From: Bacillus sp. HSf4
GTDB taxonomy: Bacteria; Bacillota; Bacilli; Bacillales; Bacillaceae
Direction of reading: 5' to 3'
DNA: 64,000 nucleotides
Assembly: GCF_029537375.1 (NCBI RefSeq)
Contig: NZ_CP120679.1
Span: 1,972,001 to 2,036,000 of the forward strand
Under the pieces are notes generated by a model. That model saw nothing but the letters and a program-made list of their open reading frames with translations. It had not been told where the DNA came from and did not search any database. The position numbers were made by a program, and so were the translations under genes. Within the stretch, counting starts at the first letter, position 1, and each line of letters begins with the position of its first letter. Below are positions 9,745 to 18,308 of this stretch, piece by piece.

Positions 9745-11007
9745 TTGAATAAACAGGAAGTCATAAAAGAAAAAGTGATATTGGTTGGATGCCAGCTGCC
9801 GCATGTAACCGACGAGCGTTTTTCATATTCGATGGAAGAGCTCGCCGCTTTGACGAAAACCGCTGACGGAACGGTTGTTTCCACTGTGACACAGAAGCGG
9901 AACCGTGCGGACAGCGCTACATATATCGGAAAAGGAAAAGTAGATGAACTGGCGGTGCTTTGCGAAGAGTTAACGCCTGATGTGCTGATTTTCAACGACG
10001 AGCTATCGCCGAGTCAGCTGAAAGCGCTTGTTACTTATCTTGACGTGAAAATCATTGACCGGACGCAATTGATCCTCGACATTTTCGCGAAACGGGCGCG
10101 GACGCGGGAAGGGAAGCTGCAAGTCGAGCTGGCCCAGCTGCAATATGCACTCCCGCGCTTAAGCGGACAAGGGATTAACCTGTCGAGACAAGGAGGCGGA
10201 ATCGGAACGAGAGGCCCCGGGGAAACAAAGCTTGAAAGCGACCGGCGCCACATTAGAAACCGGATACATGAAATCAATGTACAGCTTTCGGCCGTTATTC
10301 GCCATCGAAACAGATACAGAGAAAGAAGAAAGAAAAACGGCGTCTTGCAAATTGCCCTTGTCGGCTATACGAATGCGGGAAAATCCACATGGTTCAACCG
10401 CTTGACAGACGCGGACAGCTATGAAGAAAATCTTCTGTTTGCCACGCTTGATCCGATGACCCGCAAAATGACGCTGCCGAGCGGCTACAGTGTGCTGTTA
10501 TCCGATACGGTCGGATTTATCCAGGATCTGCCGACGACTTTAATTGCGGCATTCAGATCGACTTTGGAGGAAGTGAAGGAGGCTGATTTGATCCTGCACA
10601 TGATCGATTCCTCACATGAAGATTATGCGGGGCACGAAGCCACTGTCAAGCGCCTTCTCGAAGAGCTGGAGGCCGATGATATTCCCGTGTTGACAGTCTA
10701 CAACAAACGGGATCAAAAGAGGGCCGATTTCATCCCATCAGCAGGAAGGGAGCATATCATGACAAGCGCCAAAATAGACGGAGACCTGCTTTTATTTAAG
10801 CAGGCAGTCGAAGAATATATCAAACACGAGCTGCTTGTACCATTCGAGGTGGAAATTCCCGCTTCAGATGGAAGGCTTTTATCAAGAGTCAAATCCGAAA
10901 CCATGACGAAAAGCAGTGTGTTTAATGAAGATCGGGAAGCATATGAGGTGAAAGGGTACATCATGCCCGAGCAGAACATATTGGGAGAACTGAAGAAGTT
11001 TATGTAG
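9745..11007 (+). CDS. hflX: GTPase HflX (YnbA)
   Basis: 420 residues from the TTG at 9745, which AAAGGAA precedes at good spacing; an upstream TTG at 9721 is less likely. The order is an HflX N-terminal domain ([26 protein letters not shown]), a Gly-rich linker with [15 protein letters not shown], then the G domain: P-loop [10 protein letters not shown] near residue 206, [10 protein letters not shown] (G3) and NKRD (G4). HflX is a ribosome-associated GTPase that rescues or splits stalled ribosomes under stress. Followed by ynbB, as in B. subtilis. Confidence 0.95.
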   Translation: MNKQEVIKEKVILVGCQLPHVTDERFSYSMEELAALTKTADGTVVSTVTQKRNRADSATYIGKGKVDELAVLCEELTPDVLIFNDELSPSQLKALVTYLDVKIIDRTQLILDIFAKRARTREGKLQVELAQLQYALPRLSGQGINLSRQGGGIGTRGPGETKLESDRRHIRNRIHEINVQLSAVIRHRNRYRERRKKNGVLQIALVGYTNAGKSTWFNRLTDADSYEENLLFATLDPMTRKMTLPSGYSVLLSDTVGFIQDLPTTLIAAFRSTLEEVKEADLILHMIDSSHEDYAGHEATVKRLLEELEADDIPVLTVYNKRDQKRADFIPSAGREHIMTSAKIDGDLLLFKQAVEEYIKHELLVPFEVEIPASDGRLLSRVKSETMTKSSVFNEDREAYEVKGYIMPEQNILGELKKFM

Positions 11008-11025
11008 GAAAGGATACTTGTAAGA

Positions 11026-12291
11026 ATGTTTGAGACATTAAAGCATGGAGATTTATTAAAAAAAACGGCATTTGAAACAGAACACGACATCCGAGACATC
11101 CATAGAAAAATTGATGAAGTCAGTGAACGAAATGAATGGAGGGTGCTTGAAAGCTACCGCAAGCATAAAGTTTCAGACACTCATTTCACACCTTCGACAG
11201 GGTATGGCTATGATGATATCGGCCGGGAGACGCTTGAGACGATTTACGCAGATGTCTTCGGCGGTGAAGCCGGTCTAGTCAGGCCGCAGATCATCTCGGG
11301 AACACACGCGATTTCAATCGCATTATTCGGCGTTCTCCGGCCGGGTGACGAACTTCTTTATATCACAGGGAAACCGTACGATACACTTGAAGAAATCATC
11401 GGTGTCAGAGGTGAAGAAAACGCTGGTTCTTTAAAGGATTTTAACATTCACTACAGCGATGTCGCCTTGACTGAAGAAGGAACAGTTGATTTCGAACGGG
11501 TTGCGTCTTCCATCACTCCGCGGACAAAGGTGGTCGGCATCCAGCGTTCCAAAGGGTATGCCAACCGTCCTTCTTTTACAATAGATGAGATTGAAAACAT
11601 GATTCGGTTTGTTAAGGAAATCAATGAAAACATCATCGTTTTCGTAGACAACTGCTACGGAGAGTTTGTTGAAGAACGCGAGCCCTGCCATGTCGGCGCC
11701 GACCTGATGGCTGGATCACTCATTAAAAATCCCGGCGGCGGACTGGCGAAAACTGGAGGCTATATCGTCGGAAAAGAAGAATGGGTGAAAGCTTGCTCCT
11801 ACCGGATGACATCACCGGGCATCGGCAGGGAAGCAGGCGCATCCCTTTATTCCCTTCAGGAGATGTATCAAGGTTTCTTCCTGGCGCCGCATGTCGTAGC
11901 ACAGGCATTAAAAGGGGCTGTTTTCACGGCGCGGTTTCTAGAGAAGCTGGGCTTTCGTCCGAACCCTTCATGGGACAGCAGACGCACCGATTTGATTCAG
12001 TCTGTCGAGTTCTCCGGCTCCGAGCAGATGATCGCTTTTTGCCAGGCGATCCAGTACGCTTCTCCGGTCAATTCCCATGTGACGCCTTACCCAAGCTATA
12101 TGCCGGGCTATGAAGACGACGTCATTATGGCTGCCGGTACATTCGTCCAAGGGGCGAGCATTGAATTATCAGCTGATGGCCCTATAAGACCGCCTTATGT
12201 AGCTTATGTACAAGGCGGATTAACCTATGCCCATGTGAAAAATGCGATCATCAGCGCGGCCGATGCATTGATGGAACGGCAATTAATTTAG
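11026..12291 (+). CDS. ynbB: PLP-dependent enzyme YnbB (methionine gamma-lyase / aluminum-resistance family)
   Basis: 421 residues, fold-type I pyridoxal-phosphate enzyme. Seen are STGYGYDDIGRETLE near residue 58, the aspartate strand IVFVDNCYGEFVE near 205, and the Schiff-base lysine region SLIKNPGGGLAKTGGYIVG near 230. The family is annotated as methionine gamma-lyase-like or aluminum resistance; the true substrate is unknown. Conserved neighbour of glnRA in Bacillus. Confidence 0.92.
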   Translation: MFETLKHGDLLKKTAFETEHDIRDIHRKIDEVSERNEWRVLESYRKHKVSDTHFTPSTGYGYDDIGRETLETIYADVFGGEAGLVRPQIISGTHAISIALFGVLRPGDELLYITGKPYDTLEEIIGVRGEENAGSLKDFNIHYSDVALTEEGTVDFERVASSITPRTKVVGIQRSKGYANRPSFTIDEIENMIRFVKEINENIIVFVDNCYGEFVEEREPCHVGADLMAGSLIKNPGGGLAKTGGYIVGKEEWVKACSYRMTSPGIGREAGASLYSLQEMYQGFFLAPHVVAQALKGAVFTARFLEKLGFRPNPSWDSRRTDLIQSVEFSGSEQMIAFCQAIQYASPVNSHVTPYPSYMPGYEDDVIMAAGTFVQGASIELSADGPIRPPYVAYVQGGLTYAHVKNAIISAADALMERQLI

Positions 12292-12311
12292 AAAAAGAAA
12301 TTAAAAAATGA

Positions 12312-12362
12312 TGTAAAGAATCCTAACATCATGTTGACACATTTTATAACATCACATATAAT
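12312..12362 (+). promoter_or_regulatory. glnRA promoter with GlnR/TnrA operator
   Basis: TGTAAAGAATCCTAACA at 12312-12328 is an exact match to the GlnR/TnrA box TGTNAN7TNACA. It sits just upstream of TTGACA (12334-12339) and TATAAT (12357-12362), spaced 17 bp: a near-perfect sigma-A promoter. This is the autorepressed glnRA arrangement of Bacillus, with GlnR blocking transcription when nitrogen is plentiful. Confidence 0.92.
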
Positions 12363-12392
12363 AAATTTATATAAGAAAAGGAGGAAATTGAG

Positions 12393-12800
12393 ATGAGTGA
12401 TAAAATTCGCCGCTCAATGCCCTTATTTCCAATAGGAATCGTCATGCAGCTGACCGAATTGTCAGCAAGGCAAATTCGCTATTATGAGGAAAATGGACTG
12501 GTATTTCCTGCGAGAAGCGAGGGGAACAGACGGCTGTTTTCGTTCCATGATGTCGATAAGCTGCTTGAGATTAAAGACTTGATTGAACAAGGTGTAAACA
12601 TGGCGGGAATTAAACAAATTTTCGCGAAGTCAGAACAAGAACAAAAAGAAGAGAAACAAGACAAACCGAAAAAGGCCGAGAAACACAACCTGTCAGATGA
12701 AGAGCTGAGAAAGCTGCTGAAAAACGAGCTCATTCAAGCAGGCCGTTTCCAAAGAGGGACAACATTCCGCCAGGGAGACATGTCCAGGTTTTTTCATTAA
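12393..12800 (+). CDS. glnR: Nitrogen regulator GlnR (MerR family repressor)
   Basis: 135 residues: an N-terminal winged-helix MerR domain ([19 protein letters not shown], then [20 protein letters not shown]), a short helical dimerisation segment, and a basic C-terminal tail that in B. subtilis senses feedback-inhibited glutamine synthetase. AGGAGG lies 7 nt before the ATG. It represses glnRA and, in B. subtilis, ureABC and tnrA, relevant here because a urease operon is on the same segment. Confidence 0.97.
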   Translation: MSDKIRRSMPLFPIGIVMQLTELSARQIRYYEENGLVFPARSEGNRRLFSFHDVDKLLEIKDLIEQGVNMAGIKQIFAKSEQEQKEEKQDKPKKAEKHNLSDEELRKLLKNELIQAGRFQRGTTFRQGDMSRFFH

Positions 12801-12856
12801 TTGGTTAGCAACTGCATTGCTATATACATTTACCTTTTAGAGGAGGAGTTTTACGA

Positions 12857-14191
12857 ATGGCAAAGTATACAAGAGACGACATTGTTAAACTAGTAAACGA
12901 GGAGAATGTCAAATACATCCGCCTTCAGTTTACAGACATTCTTGGAACGATTAAAAACGTTGAAATTCCTGTGAGCCAGCTGGAAAAAGCACTTGATAAT
13001 AAAGTCATGTTTGACGGCTCTTCAATCGAAGGCTTCGTCCGCATTGAAGAATCAGATATGTACCTATACCCTGACTTAGATACATTTGTCATTTTCCCAT
13101 GGACAGCCGAAAAAGGTAAAGTAGCCCGTTTCATCTGCGACATCTACAATCCGGACGGCACACCGTTCGAAGGTGACCCGCGCAACAACTTGAAACGCAT
13201 CTTGAAAGAAATGGAAGACATGGGCTTCTCTGATTTCAATCTTGGACCTGAACCGGAATTCTTCCTGTTCAAGCTTGACGAAAAAGGCGAGCCGACGCTT
13301 GAGCTGAACGACAAAGGCGGATACTTTGACCTTGCGCCGACCGATCTTGGCGAAAACTGCCGCCGCGACATCGTTCTTGAACTTGAAGAAATGGGCTTTG
13401 AAATCGAAGCGTCTCACCACGAAGTTGCACCTGGACAGCACGAAATCGATTTTAAATACGCCGGAGCGATCCGCGCTTGTGACGACATTCAAACGTTTAA
13501 ACTCGTTGTCAAAACAATCGCGCGTAAACACGGCCTGCACGCAACATTTATGCCAAAACCATTATTCGGTGTGAACGGATCAGGGATGCACTGCAATCTA
13601 TCACTCTTCAAAAACGGCGCCAACGCGTTCTTTGACCAAGACGCCGATCTTCAATTGAGTGAAACAGCGAAACAATTTATCGCAGGCATCGTGAAACACG
13701 CTACAAGCTTTACTGCCGTGACGAACCCGACGGTCAACTCTTACAAACGTCTTGTTCCAGGCTATGAAGCACCTTGCTATGTCGCATGGAGCGCGCAAAA
13801 CAGAAGCCCGCTTATCCGCATCCCGGCTTCCCGCGGCATCAGCACGCGTGTAGAAGTAAGAAGCGTTGATCCTTCTGCAAACCCGTACCTTGCACTCAGC
13901 GTACTGCTAGCAGCAGGCCTTGACGGCATCAAAAACAAACTGGACGCGCCGGCTCCGATCGACCGCAACATCTATGTGATGACGAAAGAAGAGCGCCTCG
14001 AAAACGGAATCGTCGACCTTCCGGCAACTCTTTCAGACGCCTTGGAAGAATTCAAATCAAACGAAGTCATGGTCAAAGCCCTCGGCGACCACCTTTTCGA
14101 ACACTTCGTCGAAGCAAAAGAAATCGAATGGGATATGTTCCGCACACAAGTTCATCCTTGGGAGCGCGAGCAGTATATGTCTCAGTATTAA
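12857..14191 (+). CDS. glnA: Glutamine synthetase type I
   Basis: 444 residues, full length. The beta-grasp [14 protein letters not shown], the [13 protein letters not shown] loop, the ATP/metal segments GPEPEFFLF and [24 protein letters not shown] and the feedback loop with the catalytic Glu and [14 protein letters not shown] are all present. It makes glutamine from glutamate and ammonia and is the sensor for GlnR and TnrA. Its last 51 bp are the left copy of a duplicated attachment-like sequence that recurs at 18309-18362. Confidence 0.98.
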   Translation: MAKYTRDDIVKLVNEENVKYIRLQFTDILGTIKNVEIPVSQLEKALDNKVMFDGSSIEGFVRIEESDMYLYPDLDTFVIFPWTAEKGKVARFICDIYNPDGTPFEGDPRNNLKRILKEMEDMGFSDFNLGPEPEFFLFKLDEKGEPTLELNDKGGYFDLAPTDLGENCRRDIVLELEEMGFEIEASHHEVAPGQHEIDFKYAGAIRACDDIQTFKLVVKTIARKHGLHATFMPKPLFGVNGSGMHCNLSLFKNGANAFFDQDADLQLSETAKQFIAGIVKHATSFTAVTNPTVNSYKRLVPGYEAPCYVAWSAQNRSPLIRIPASRGISTRVEVRSVDPSANPYLALSVLLAAGLDGIKNKLDAPAPIDRNIYVMTKEERLENGIVDLPATLSDALEEFKSNEVMVKALGDHLFEHFVEAKEIEWDMFRTQVHPWEREQYMSQY

Positions 14192-14194
14192 TTT
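14138..14194 (+). repeat. attL-like direct repeat overlapping the 3' end of glnA
   Basis: The 54-bp block from TCCGCACACAAGTTCATCC (about 14139) to the glnA stop TATTAAT (about 14192) is repeated at 18309-18362 with two mismatches, in the same orientation. Integrative elements commonly use the 3' end of a conserved gene and restore it on insertion, so this is read as attL. Confidence 0.8.
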
Positions 14195-14197
14195 TGA

Positions 14198-14231
14198 AAC
14201 CCCTTGGCACCGTTGGTGTCAGGGGGTTTTT
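14198..14231 (+). terminator. Terminator of glnRA
   Basis: AAACCCCTTGGCACC pairs with GGTGTCAGGGGGTTT, followed by five T. It follows the glnA stop directly and therefore lies inside the presumed integrated element. Confidence 0.85.
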
Positions 14232-14307
14232 GAATTTTGGTCAAAAGAATGTAAGGGGTCTTCTTTTTGGTCTTTGGCCAAAATATGACCAAAAAAATAT
14301 GAAGTTA

Positions 14308-14420
14308 TTAATCTAACTCCATAATCGCTGAGACATAATCCTCGTAATCTTTGATTCTGTTTTGAAGAACGAGCTTATCGTCATTTTGACGTGTTCTTTC
14401 CCTCATGCAGATCATTAACC
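14308..14420 (-). pseudogene. C-terminal fragment of an unrecognised phage-type protein
   Basis: On the minus strand the codons ending ...ICMRERTRQNDDKL... and DYEDYVSAIMELD look like a natural protein C-terminus. Upstream of about 14415 the same frame runs into sequence that codes for an endolysin on the other strand. The junction shows two truncated genes joined tail to tail. Family not recognised. Confidence 0.35.
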
Positions 14421-15114
14421 GATCTGTGCAAACGATATGGTCTTTCAATTGACAAAATCGTTCGCCATTACGATGCATCAAACAAAAATTGCCCAGCACC
14501 TTAGGGCAGTGATGCAAGTCAGCTGGCGGCATTTCGCAAAATAGTCGACAGCCTGCTCGGAAATAAAACTGTATCTAAAACGACTGCACCCACAAGCAAG
14601 CCGAGCAAATCCACTGGAACGATCTTGAAAAAAGGATCATCAGGCTCCAAAGTCAAGGCCTTACAAAAGCGTTTGATTGCTGCAGGTTTTTCGCTGCCGA
14701 AGTATGGGGCTGATGGTTCTTACGGTAATGAAACTGTGCAAGCTGTAAAATCCCTTCAAAAGAAGGCGGGAATCAGTAGATTGCATTTACGGACCAGCAA
14801 CAGAAAAAGCACTGTCTGCCATTGAAAAGAAAAAGTCATCTTCAAGCGGAAAAAAATCATCTTACAAGCTGCCGTCCGGCATCTATAAAGTGAAAAGCCC
14901 GATGATGAAAGGAACAGCTGTCCGGCAGATTCAGGAGGCGCTGTCTGCTCTTTATTATTACCCTGACAAGGGTGCCAAGAATAACGGCATTGACGGCTAT
15001 TACGGCCCGAAAACGGCAAACGCGGTCAAACGGTTCCAGCTGATGCACGGGCTGTCTGCTGATGGCATTTACGGGCCGAAGACAAAGGCAAAACTTGAAG
15101 CACTATTGAAGTAA
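14415..15114 (+). pseudogene. Prophage endolysin (XlyA/XlyB-like amidase) pseudogene
   Basis: The reading frame begins inside an amidase-2 domain (SLTDLCKRYGLSIDKIVRHY, then DASNKNCPAP), hits a TAG at about 14503, continues FRKIVDSLLGNKTVSKTTAP into a peptidoglycan-binding repeat (KGSSGSKVKALQKRLIAAGF), and shifts frame near 14780. It then goes on YGPATEKALSAIEKKKSS to a second repeat (GIDGYYGPKTANAVKRFQLM) and the stop at 15114. The enzyme domain lacks its front part. It was a phage lysis amidase with two wall-binding repeats, now broken by truncation, one stop and one frameshift. Confidence 0.85.
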
Positions 15115-15120
15115 GTAAAA

Positions 15121-15142
15121 AATCCCCCCTAAAAGGGGGGAT
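15121..15142. terminator. Strong hairpin after the endolysin pseudogene
   Basis: ATCCCCCC TAAA GGGGGGAT is a perfect 8-bp stem between the plus-strand pseudogene and the minus-strand immunity gene. It could stop transcription from both sides. Confidence 0.6.
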
Positions 15143-15151
15143 AGATCCTTA

Positions 15152-15433
15152 TTAATCTCTGTTTAGAACTTTAATTAGCGTATCAACCATTTGCTTTATT
15201 TGCTTTTGATTTAGATTTCTCATTCCATGTTCTCTTATAAAATTATTGGCTGCATTCCATTGCTCATTATTTTTTATCTCATGAAGTTCATAAAGGAACA
15301 TCTTTATATTATTATCACTTTCATCCTTTCTGTAATCCTCTGCTAAATCTCTAATATCAGAGAAATCCATACTAGGATTAAAATAACATTCCAAAAAATA
15401 TTTGAATTTTTCTAATGTGAATTCTTTGCTCAA
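15152..15433 (-). CDS. Small acidic protein, likely immunity partner of an LXG toxin
   Basis: 93 residues, helical and acidic, starting MSKEFTLEKFKYFLECYF. I do not recognise a named family, but position is telling: its TTG start overlaps the TGA of a frame-shifted toxin C-terminus by 4 nt, directly behind an LXG-domain stump. In Bacillus such small genes after LXG toxins neutralise the C-terminal toxin domain in the cytoplasm. The toxin is lost, so this is an orphan immunity gene, if the reading is right. Confidence 0.6.
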   Translation of the reverse strand: MSKEFTLEKFKYFLECYFNPSMDFSDIRDLAEDYRKDESDNNIKMFLYELHEIKNNEQWNAANNFIREHGMRNLNQKQIKQMVDTLIKVLNRD

Positions 15434-15439
15434 ACCTTC

Positions 15440-15721
15440 TCACCTGACTTTACAACAGGAAAACCTGTCACAATTATATCCATTCTCCATTGAACTATCT
15501 TTTTTAAGAATAAAGGATTCATAGAACTTCAAGAATGGGGTATGACTTTCCTCATAAAAAGAACGAATCGCGTCACCGCCTTTTCCTTTTAAAGCATCGT
15601 CAAGAGACGTGATTCCATCCATGCTTTTTTTGACGTTGGCGATTTCTTCTGATTGCCTTTTTAATTGTTCGAGCGTTTGGTCAATTGCATTGTGCAACGC
15701 CTGAACATCTAAGGTCTTCAT
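15440..15721 (-). pseudogene. Truncated LXG-domain polymorphic toxin (N-terminal stump)
   Basis: The first about 75 residues are a clear LXG domain: MKTLDVQALHNAIDQTLEQL, then LDDALKGKGGDAIRSFYEE. This is the helical type VII secretion targeting module of Bacillus YeeF/YobL/YxiD toxins, normally 500-600 residues long. After residue 80 the frame is foreign and stops. In the +1 frame the same DNA reads DIIVTGFPVVKSGEKV and stops on the immunity start, which looks like the original toxin C-terminus. An internal deletion has removed the middle. GAGGAG precedes the ATG. Confidence 0.8.
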
Positions 15722-16112
15722 GGCATTCTCCTCTAATACTAATGGTTACAATCAGTATAGAGTTTACCACTTTCCTTTGAATGAGTCTTAAGGAAAAAAT
15801 ACAGGAATACTCCTTTTATCTCATTCACTGAATTTTTAAATAATGTTATAGTGTGAAGGTATTCATATAATATACAAGTTAGTAAAAAAAAGCTTAAATT
15901 TCATAGTTATCATTGAACTTACAATAAATATAATATATGCTAATTTATGTAAAAGTTAAGCGGGTATTGGGGGGAGCTTTCCTTTTCCCGCATTCTTTAG
16001 CTAGCAGTCAGGAGGGGATCTGGTATTGTAACATTAACTCCAAAATCAAATGCTGGAAATTGATTAAAAAATCTTGTCTTAGCAAAAAATTCACTTTAAA
16101 GGAGATTGCAAA
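15722..16112. other. Intergenic region between the LXG stump and the bacteriocin-like gene
   Basis: 390 bp, very AT-rich, divergent arrangement. It must hold promoters for both sides. I see TATAAT-like elements around 15860-15875 and 15930-15940 but no pair I would assign. A GGGGGGAGC-rich patch at 15969-15980 stands out. No ORF is convincing. Confidence 0.4.
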
Positions 16113-16658
16113 ATGAAAAATGTGTACAAAAAGATATTGATTTCTTTCTTAGCTTTTCTTTTAATTTTTTCAGTAGTTGGATCACCGGTTTCGAGCGCAA
16201 AATCAAATTCAAATGACCAAGAGATAGAATCGTTGGCTGAAGATTTAGAATTTCTAATGGAAGAAGCTAGTATCTATGATTCAAACAACAAATTAGTGGG
16301 ATTTAATTTCGATAAATTGACAGAAAGGTTTGGTGAAATTGAAGAATTACAGATACTTGAAAAAGAAATAAAAGAAGGCACTTGTGAACCTAAGGAAACT
16401 AGTGAATTTCAAGTACTAGCTGCCAAGGGTACTTGGGGAGACTGTATGATAGATGCATTAAAGGATCACTTTGGTGTTGCGTTAATAGAAGTTGCTTTAA
16501 CTGGAGGTTTATGGACTTATTTAGAACAAAAAGCTTATAAAGAGGCCGCTAAACTTTTGTTAAAAATCGGAATAGGAGGGAATGTTATTGGTCTGGTAGC
16601 GTTTCTTACTTGGTATTCTGCTAAATGTTTAGAAGGACGGGGGCCTTGGGCCAAATAA
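16113..16658 (+). CDS. Secreted bacteriocin-like peptide precursor
   Basis: 181 residues. Residues 1-30 are a Sec signal peptide (MKNVYKKIL, a hydrophobic core, cleavage probably after SSA). Residues 31-100 are acidic and helical, a pro-region. The last about 75 residues, from about AAKGTWGDC, form a hydrophobic module with two cysteines, Gly-rich helices (ALTGGLWTYL, IGIGGNVIGLVAFLTWY) and the end EGRGPWAK. This layout, signal - propeptide - hydrophobic Cys-bracketed C-terminus, recalls SdpC-type or halocin-C8-type peptides. A small two-helix membrane protein follows. AAAGGAG lies before the ATG. Not recognised as a named family. Confidence 0.6.
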   Translation: MKNVYKKILISFLAFLLIFSVVGSPVSSAKSNSNDQEIESLAEDLEFLMEEASIYDSNNKLVGFNFDKLTERFGEIEELQILEKEIKEGTCEPKETSEFQVLAAKGTWGDCMIDALKDHFGVALIEVALTGGLWTYLEQKAYKEAAKLLLKIGIGGNVIGLVAFLTWYSAKCLEGRGPWAK

Positions 16659-16749
16659 TAATAAAAAAGTAATTCCTAATTGTTAATTAAAAAACTGATT
16701 ATCAATTACTGCATCTGTGAATAAACGTCTGAATTAAGGAGTATTTTGT

Positions 16750-16962
16750 ATGACCAACAAATTAAAGTTGTACTTCCTTGGATATTTTATTTTTTTTCCG
16801 TTAACTTTTATGTTAATTTATTTTATCTGGATGTATCTGATTAAAACTAAATATTTATGGGATGTTCTTTCAAACTGTACATCTATTATTGGATTGTACT
16901 ATATATTTACCAGTATAATTTTTGTTTTTCTTTTGAAAAAAGAAGTAAAAGAGAGTGATTAA
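16750..16962 (+). CDS. Small two-helix membrane protein, candidate immunity protein
   Basis: 70 residues with two transmembrane helices (about 8-30 and 44-62) and a short charged tail KKEVKESD. It begins 91 nt after the bacteriocin-like gene, preceded by AAGGAG, with no terminator obvious in between. Small membrane proteins directly behind a hydrophobic secreted peptide are often its immunity factor, as SdpI is for SdpC, though there is no sequence likeness to SdpI. Role is inference from context. Confidence 0.5.
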   Translation: MTNKLKLYFLGYFIFFPLTFMLIYFIWMYLIKTKYLWDVLSNCTSIIGLYYIFTSIIFVFLLKKEVKESD

Positions 16963-16984
16963 AAGAGATTGAAACAACCCAAAA

Positions 16985-17013
16985 GGCTGCCAAGGAAAAT
17001 CTGGCAGTCTAAC
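16985..17013 (-). terminator. Hairpin between convergent genes
   Basis: GGCTGCCA and TGGCAGTC form a stem around AGGAAAATC. On the minus strand it is followed by TTTTGGG, fitting termination of the YolD-like gene. Confidence 0.5.
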
Positions 17014-17029
17014 CTTCCTTTTTAAAAGA

Positions 17030-17398
17030 CTATTTAATTTCTACACCGACGACATCCTCAAATTTAATGAGATTGGTGTCTCCTTTTGAATCCACAACAT
17101 GGAACAGCTTGCGAAGTTGATTTATGTAATGGATATGGCCCTCTATTTGAACGATCTCCCCGGTTTCGGGTCCGTTAAGCATTGGCAGCGGCTTAAATAC
17201 AGAAAACTGAACTGGATGATTAAACTCCATTGCTTCACTTATGGCCATTTCCATATCCTCGATCTGAGACATGTCAAGAACCGGCCTTTTTACTTTGTCC
17301 TGGTTGCTTTCTAACTCGCGAAGCAGGCTGACATGCTCGGGCAGCATCATGGCCGTCCATTTGATTGATCCCCGATCTTTCAAGTTGTCATCTTTCAT
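17030..17398 (-). CDS. YolD-like family protein
   Basis: 122 residues from the ATG at 17398, with AAGGAG spaced 8 nt before it (an upstream in-frame start is too close). The family core is clear: DRGSIKWTAMMLPEHVSLLREL, then VLDMSQIEDMEMAISEAME and the strand pattern GEIVQIEGHIHYIN. YolD-like genes are normally paired with the UV-damage polymerase uvrX in Bacillus phages and are LexA-controlled. Here uvrX is missing but a LexA-like box lies 30 bp upstream. The molecular role of the family is not established. Confidence 0.85.
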   Translation of the reverse strand: MKDDNLKDRGSIKWTAMMLPEHVSLLRELESNQDKVKRPVLDMSQIEDMEMAISEAMEFNHPVQFSVFKPLPMLNGPETGEIVQIEGHIHYINQLRKLFHVVDSKGDTNLIKFEDVVGVEIK

Positions 17399-17427
17399 GG
17401 TGTTCATCTCCTTGAGATGATTATAAG

Positions 17428-17441
17428 GGAACGTTTGTTCT
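17428..17441 (-). promoter_or_regulatory. LexA (DinR) box upstream of the YolD-like gene
   Basis: Read on the minus strand, AGAACAAACGTTCC contains the full GAAC-N4-GTTC core of the Bacillus LexA box CGAACNNNNGTTCG, with only the outermost bases differing. It is 30 bp before the start codon. Confidence 0.7.
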
Positions 17442-17499
17442 GTTCTCAACAAGAAAAATAACCCATCCAAAGTAAAGCCCTCTTTAAAAAGAAGGCTTT

Positions 17500-18090
17500 T
17501 TATTTTGGTGGGCGAATTTCAATCAAAATAGAATTTTTATTAAGCTGGATTTTAAGTGTAAGTTTACAAATTTTATTGGAGGTTGTGTAATTTGGATTAG
17601 CCTCCTTGAGAGCAGCCTCTAAAGTCTCTTCTTCAAAATTTAAAGTATCCAGTAATCTATACACTGCGAGAGTTCCCGTACTTGACCAATTCATAACTTT
17701 GTCTTTATCAACAGTGGTGTATACGCGAAGGTCAATACCTGCAAGCTCTTTATCTTTATTATGTATGCTTGATAAGATATAACCTTTATGCTTTTCATCA
17801 TTATCAGCTTCTTTGGCTAAAATGTGAACATAGCTCCCACCATCAATCTTGAAAAAGTCCTCATCTTTTTGAAGGTGGGAAGGGATTTTTTCCTTACCGT
17901 CATAGATACCATTATCAATGTATTTATTATATTCATCAATAAATTCATCTAGGGTAAAATTGAATGTGCTCTTTGTTTCAGCAACTTCTGTCTTTTCTTC
18001 AGCTGTAGCTGTCTGGTTGTCCGCTTTATTTTCTGGTGCACTGCTGCATCCTGCCAACACCAAAAATAAAACCAGTAATATCTTTTTCAT
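17500..18090 (-). CDS. Secreted lipoprotein of unknown function
   Basis: 196 residues from the ATG at 18090 (GAGGGGGATC before it). MKKILLVLFLVLAGC ends in a classic lipobox, so Cys-15 should be lipidated. A Glu/Thr-rich linker follows (ENKADNQTATAEEKTEVAET), then a globular domain beginning FTLDEFIDEYNKYI. A related layout, a membrane anchor, a charged linker, then FTLAQFEQRF, occurs in the protein at 36593. Function unknown. Confidence 0.75.
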   Translation of the reverse strand: MKKILLVLFLVLAGCSSAPENKADNQTATAEEKTEVAETKSTFNFTLDEFIDEYNKYIDNGIYDGKEKIPSHLQKDEDFFKIDGGSYVHILAKEADNDEKHKGYILSSIHNKDKELAGIDLRVYTTVDKDKVMNWSSTGTLAVYRLLDTLNFEEETLEAALKEANPNYTTSNKICKLTLKIQLNKNSILIEIRPPK

Positions 18091-18308
18091 AATGATCCCC
18101 CTCTTGTGTAAAACGAACATTTTCATTTTAAAACAAAAGAGGGGATTATCCAATGTGTTAACAGTTAAGTGAACACCCACAAATGCACCCACAAAACACC
18201 CACAATCAAAAAATATTTCTTGATATTTTATCCTACATAAAAAAATGAAACCCTTATATATCAACGTTCATGACCCAATATGATATATAAAGGTAATATA
18301 GGTTATAA

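Noticed and set aside
13076..13540. Long minus-strand ORF inside glnA
   Set aside because: Shadow of the codon pattern of glnA; no ribosome binding site or family likeness.
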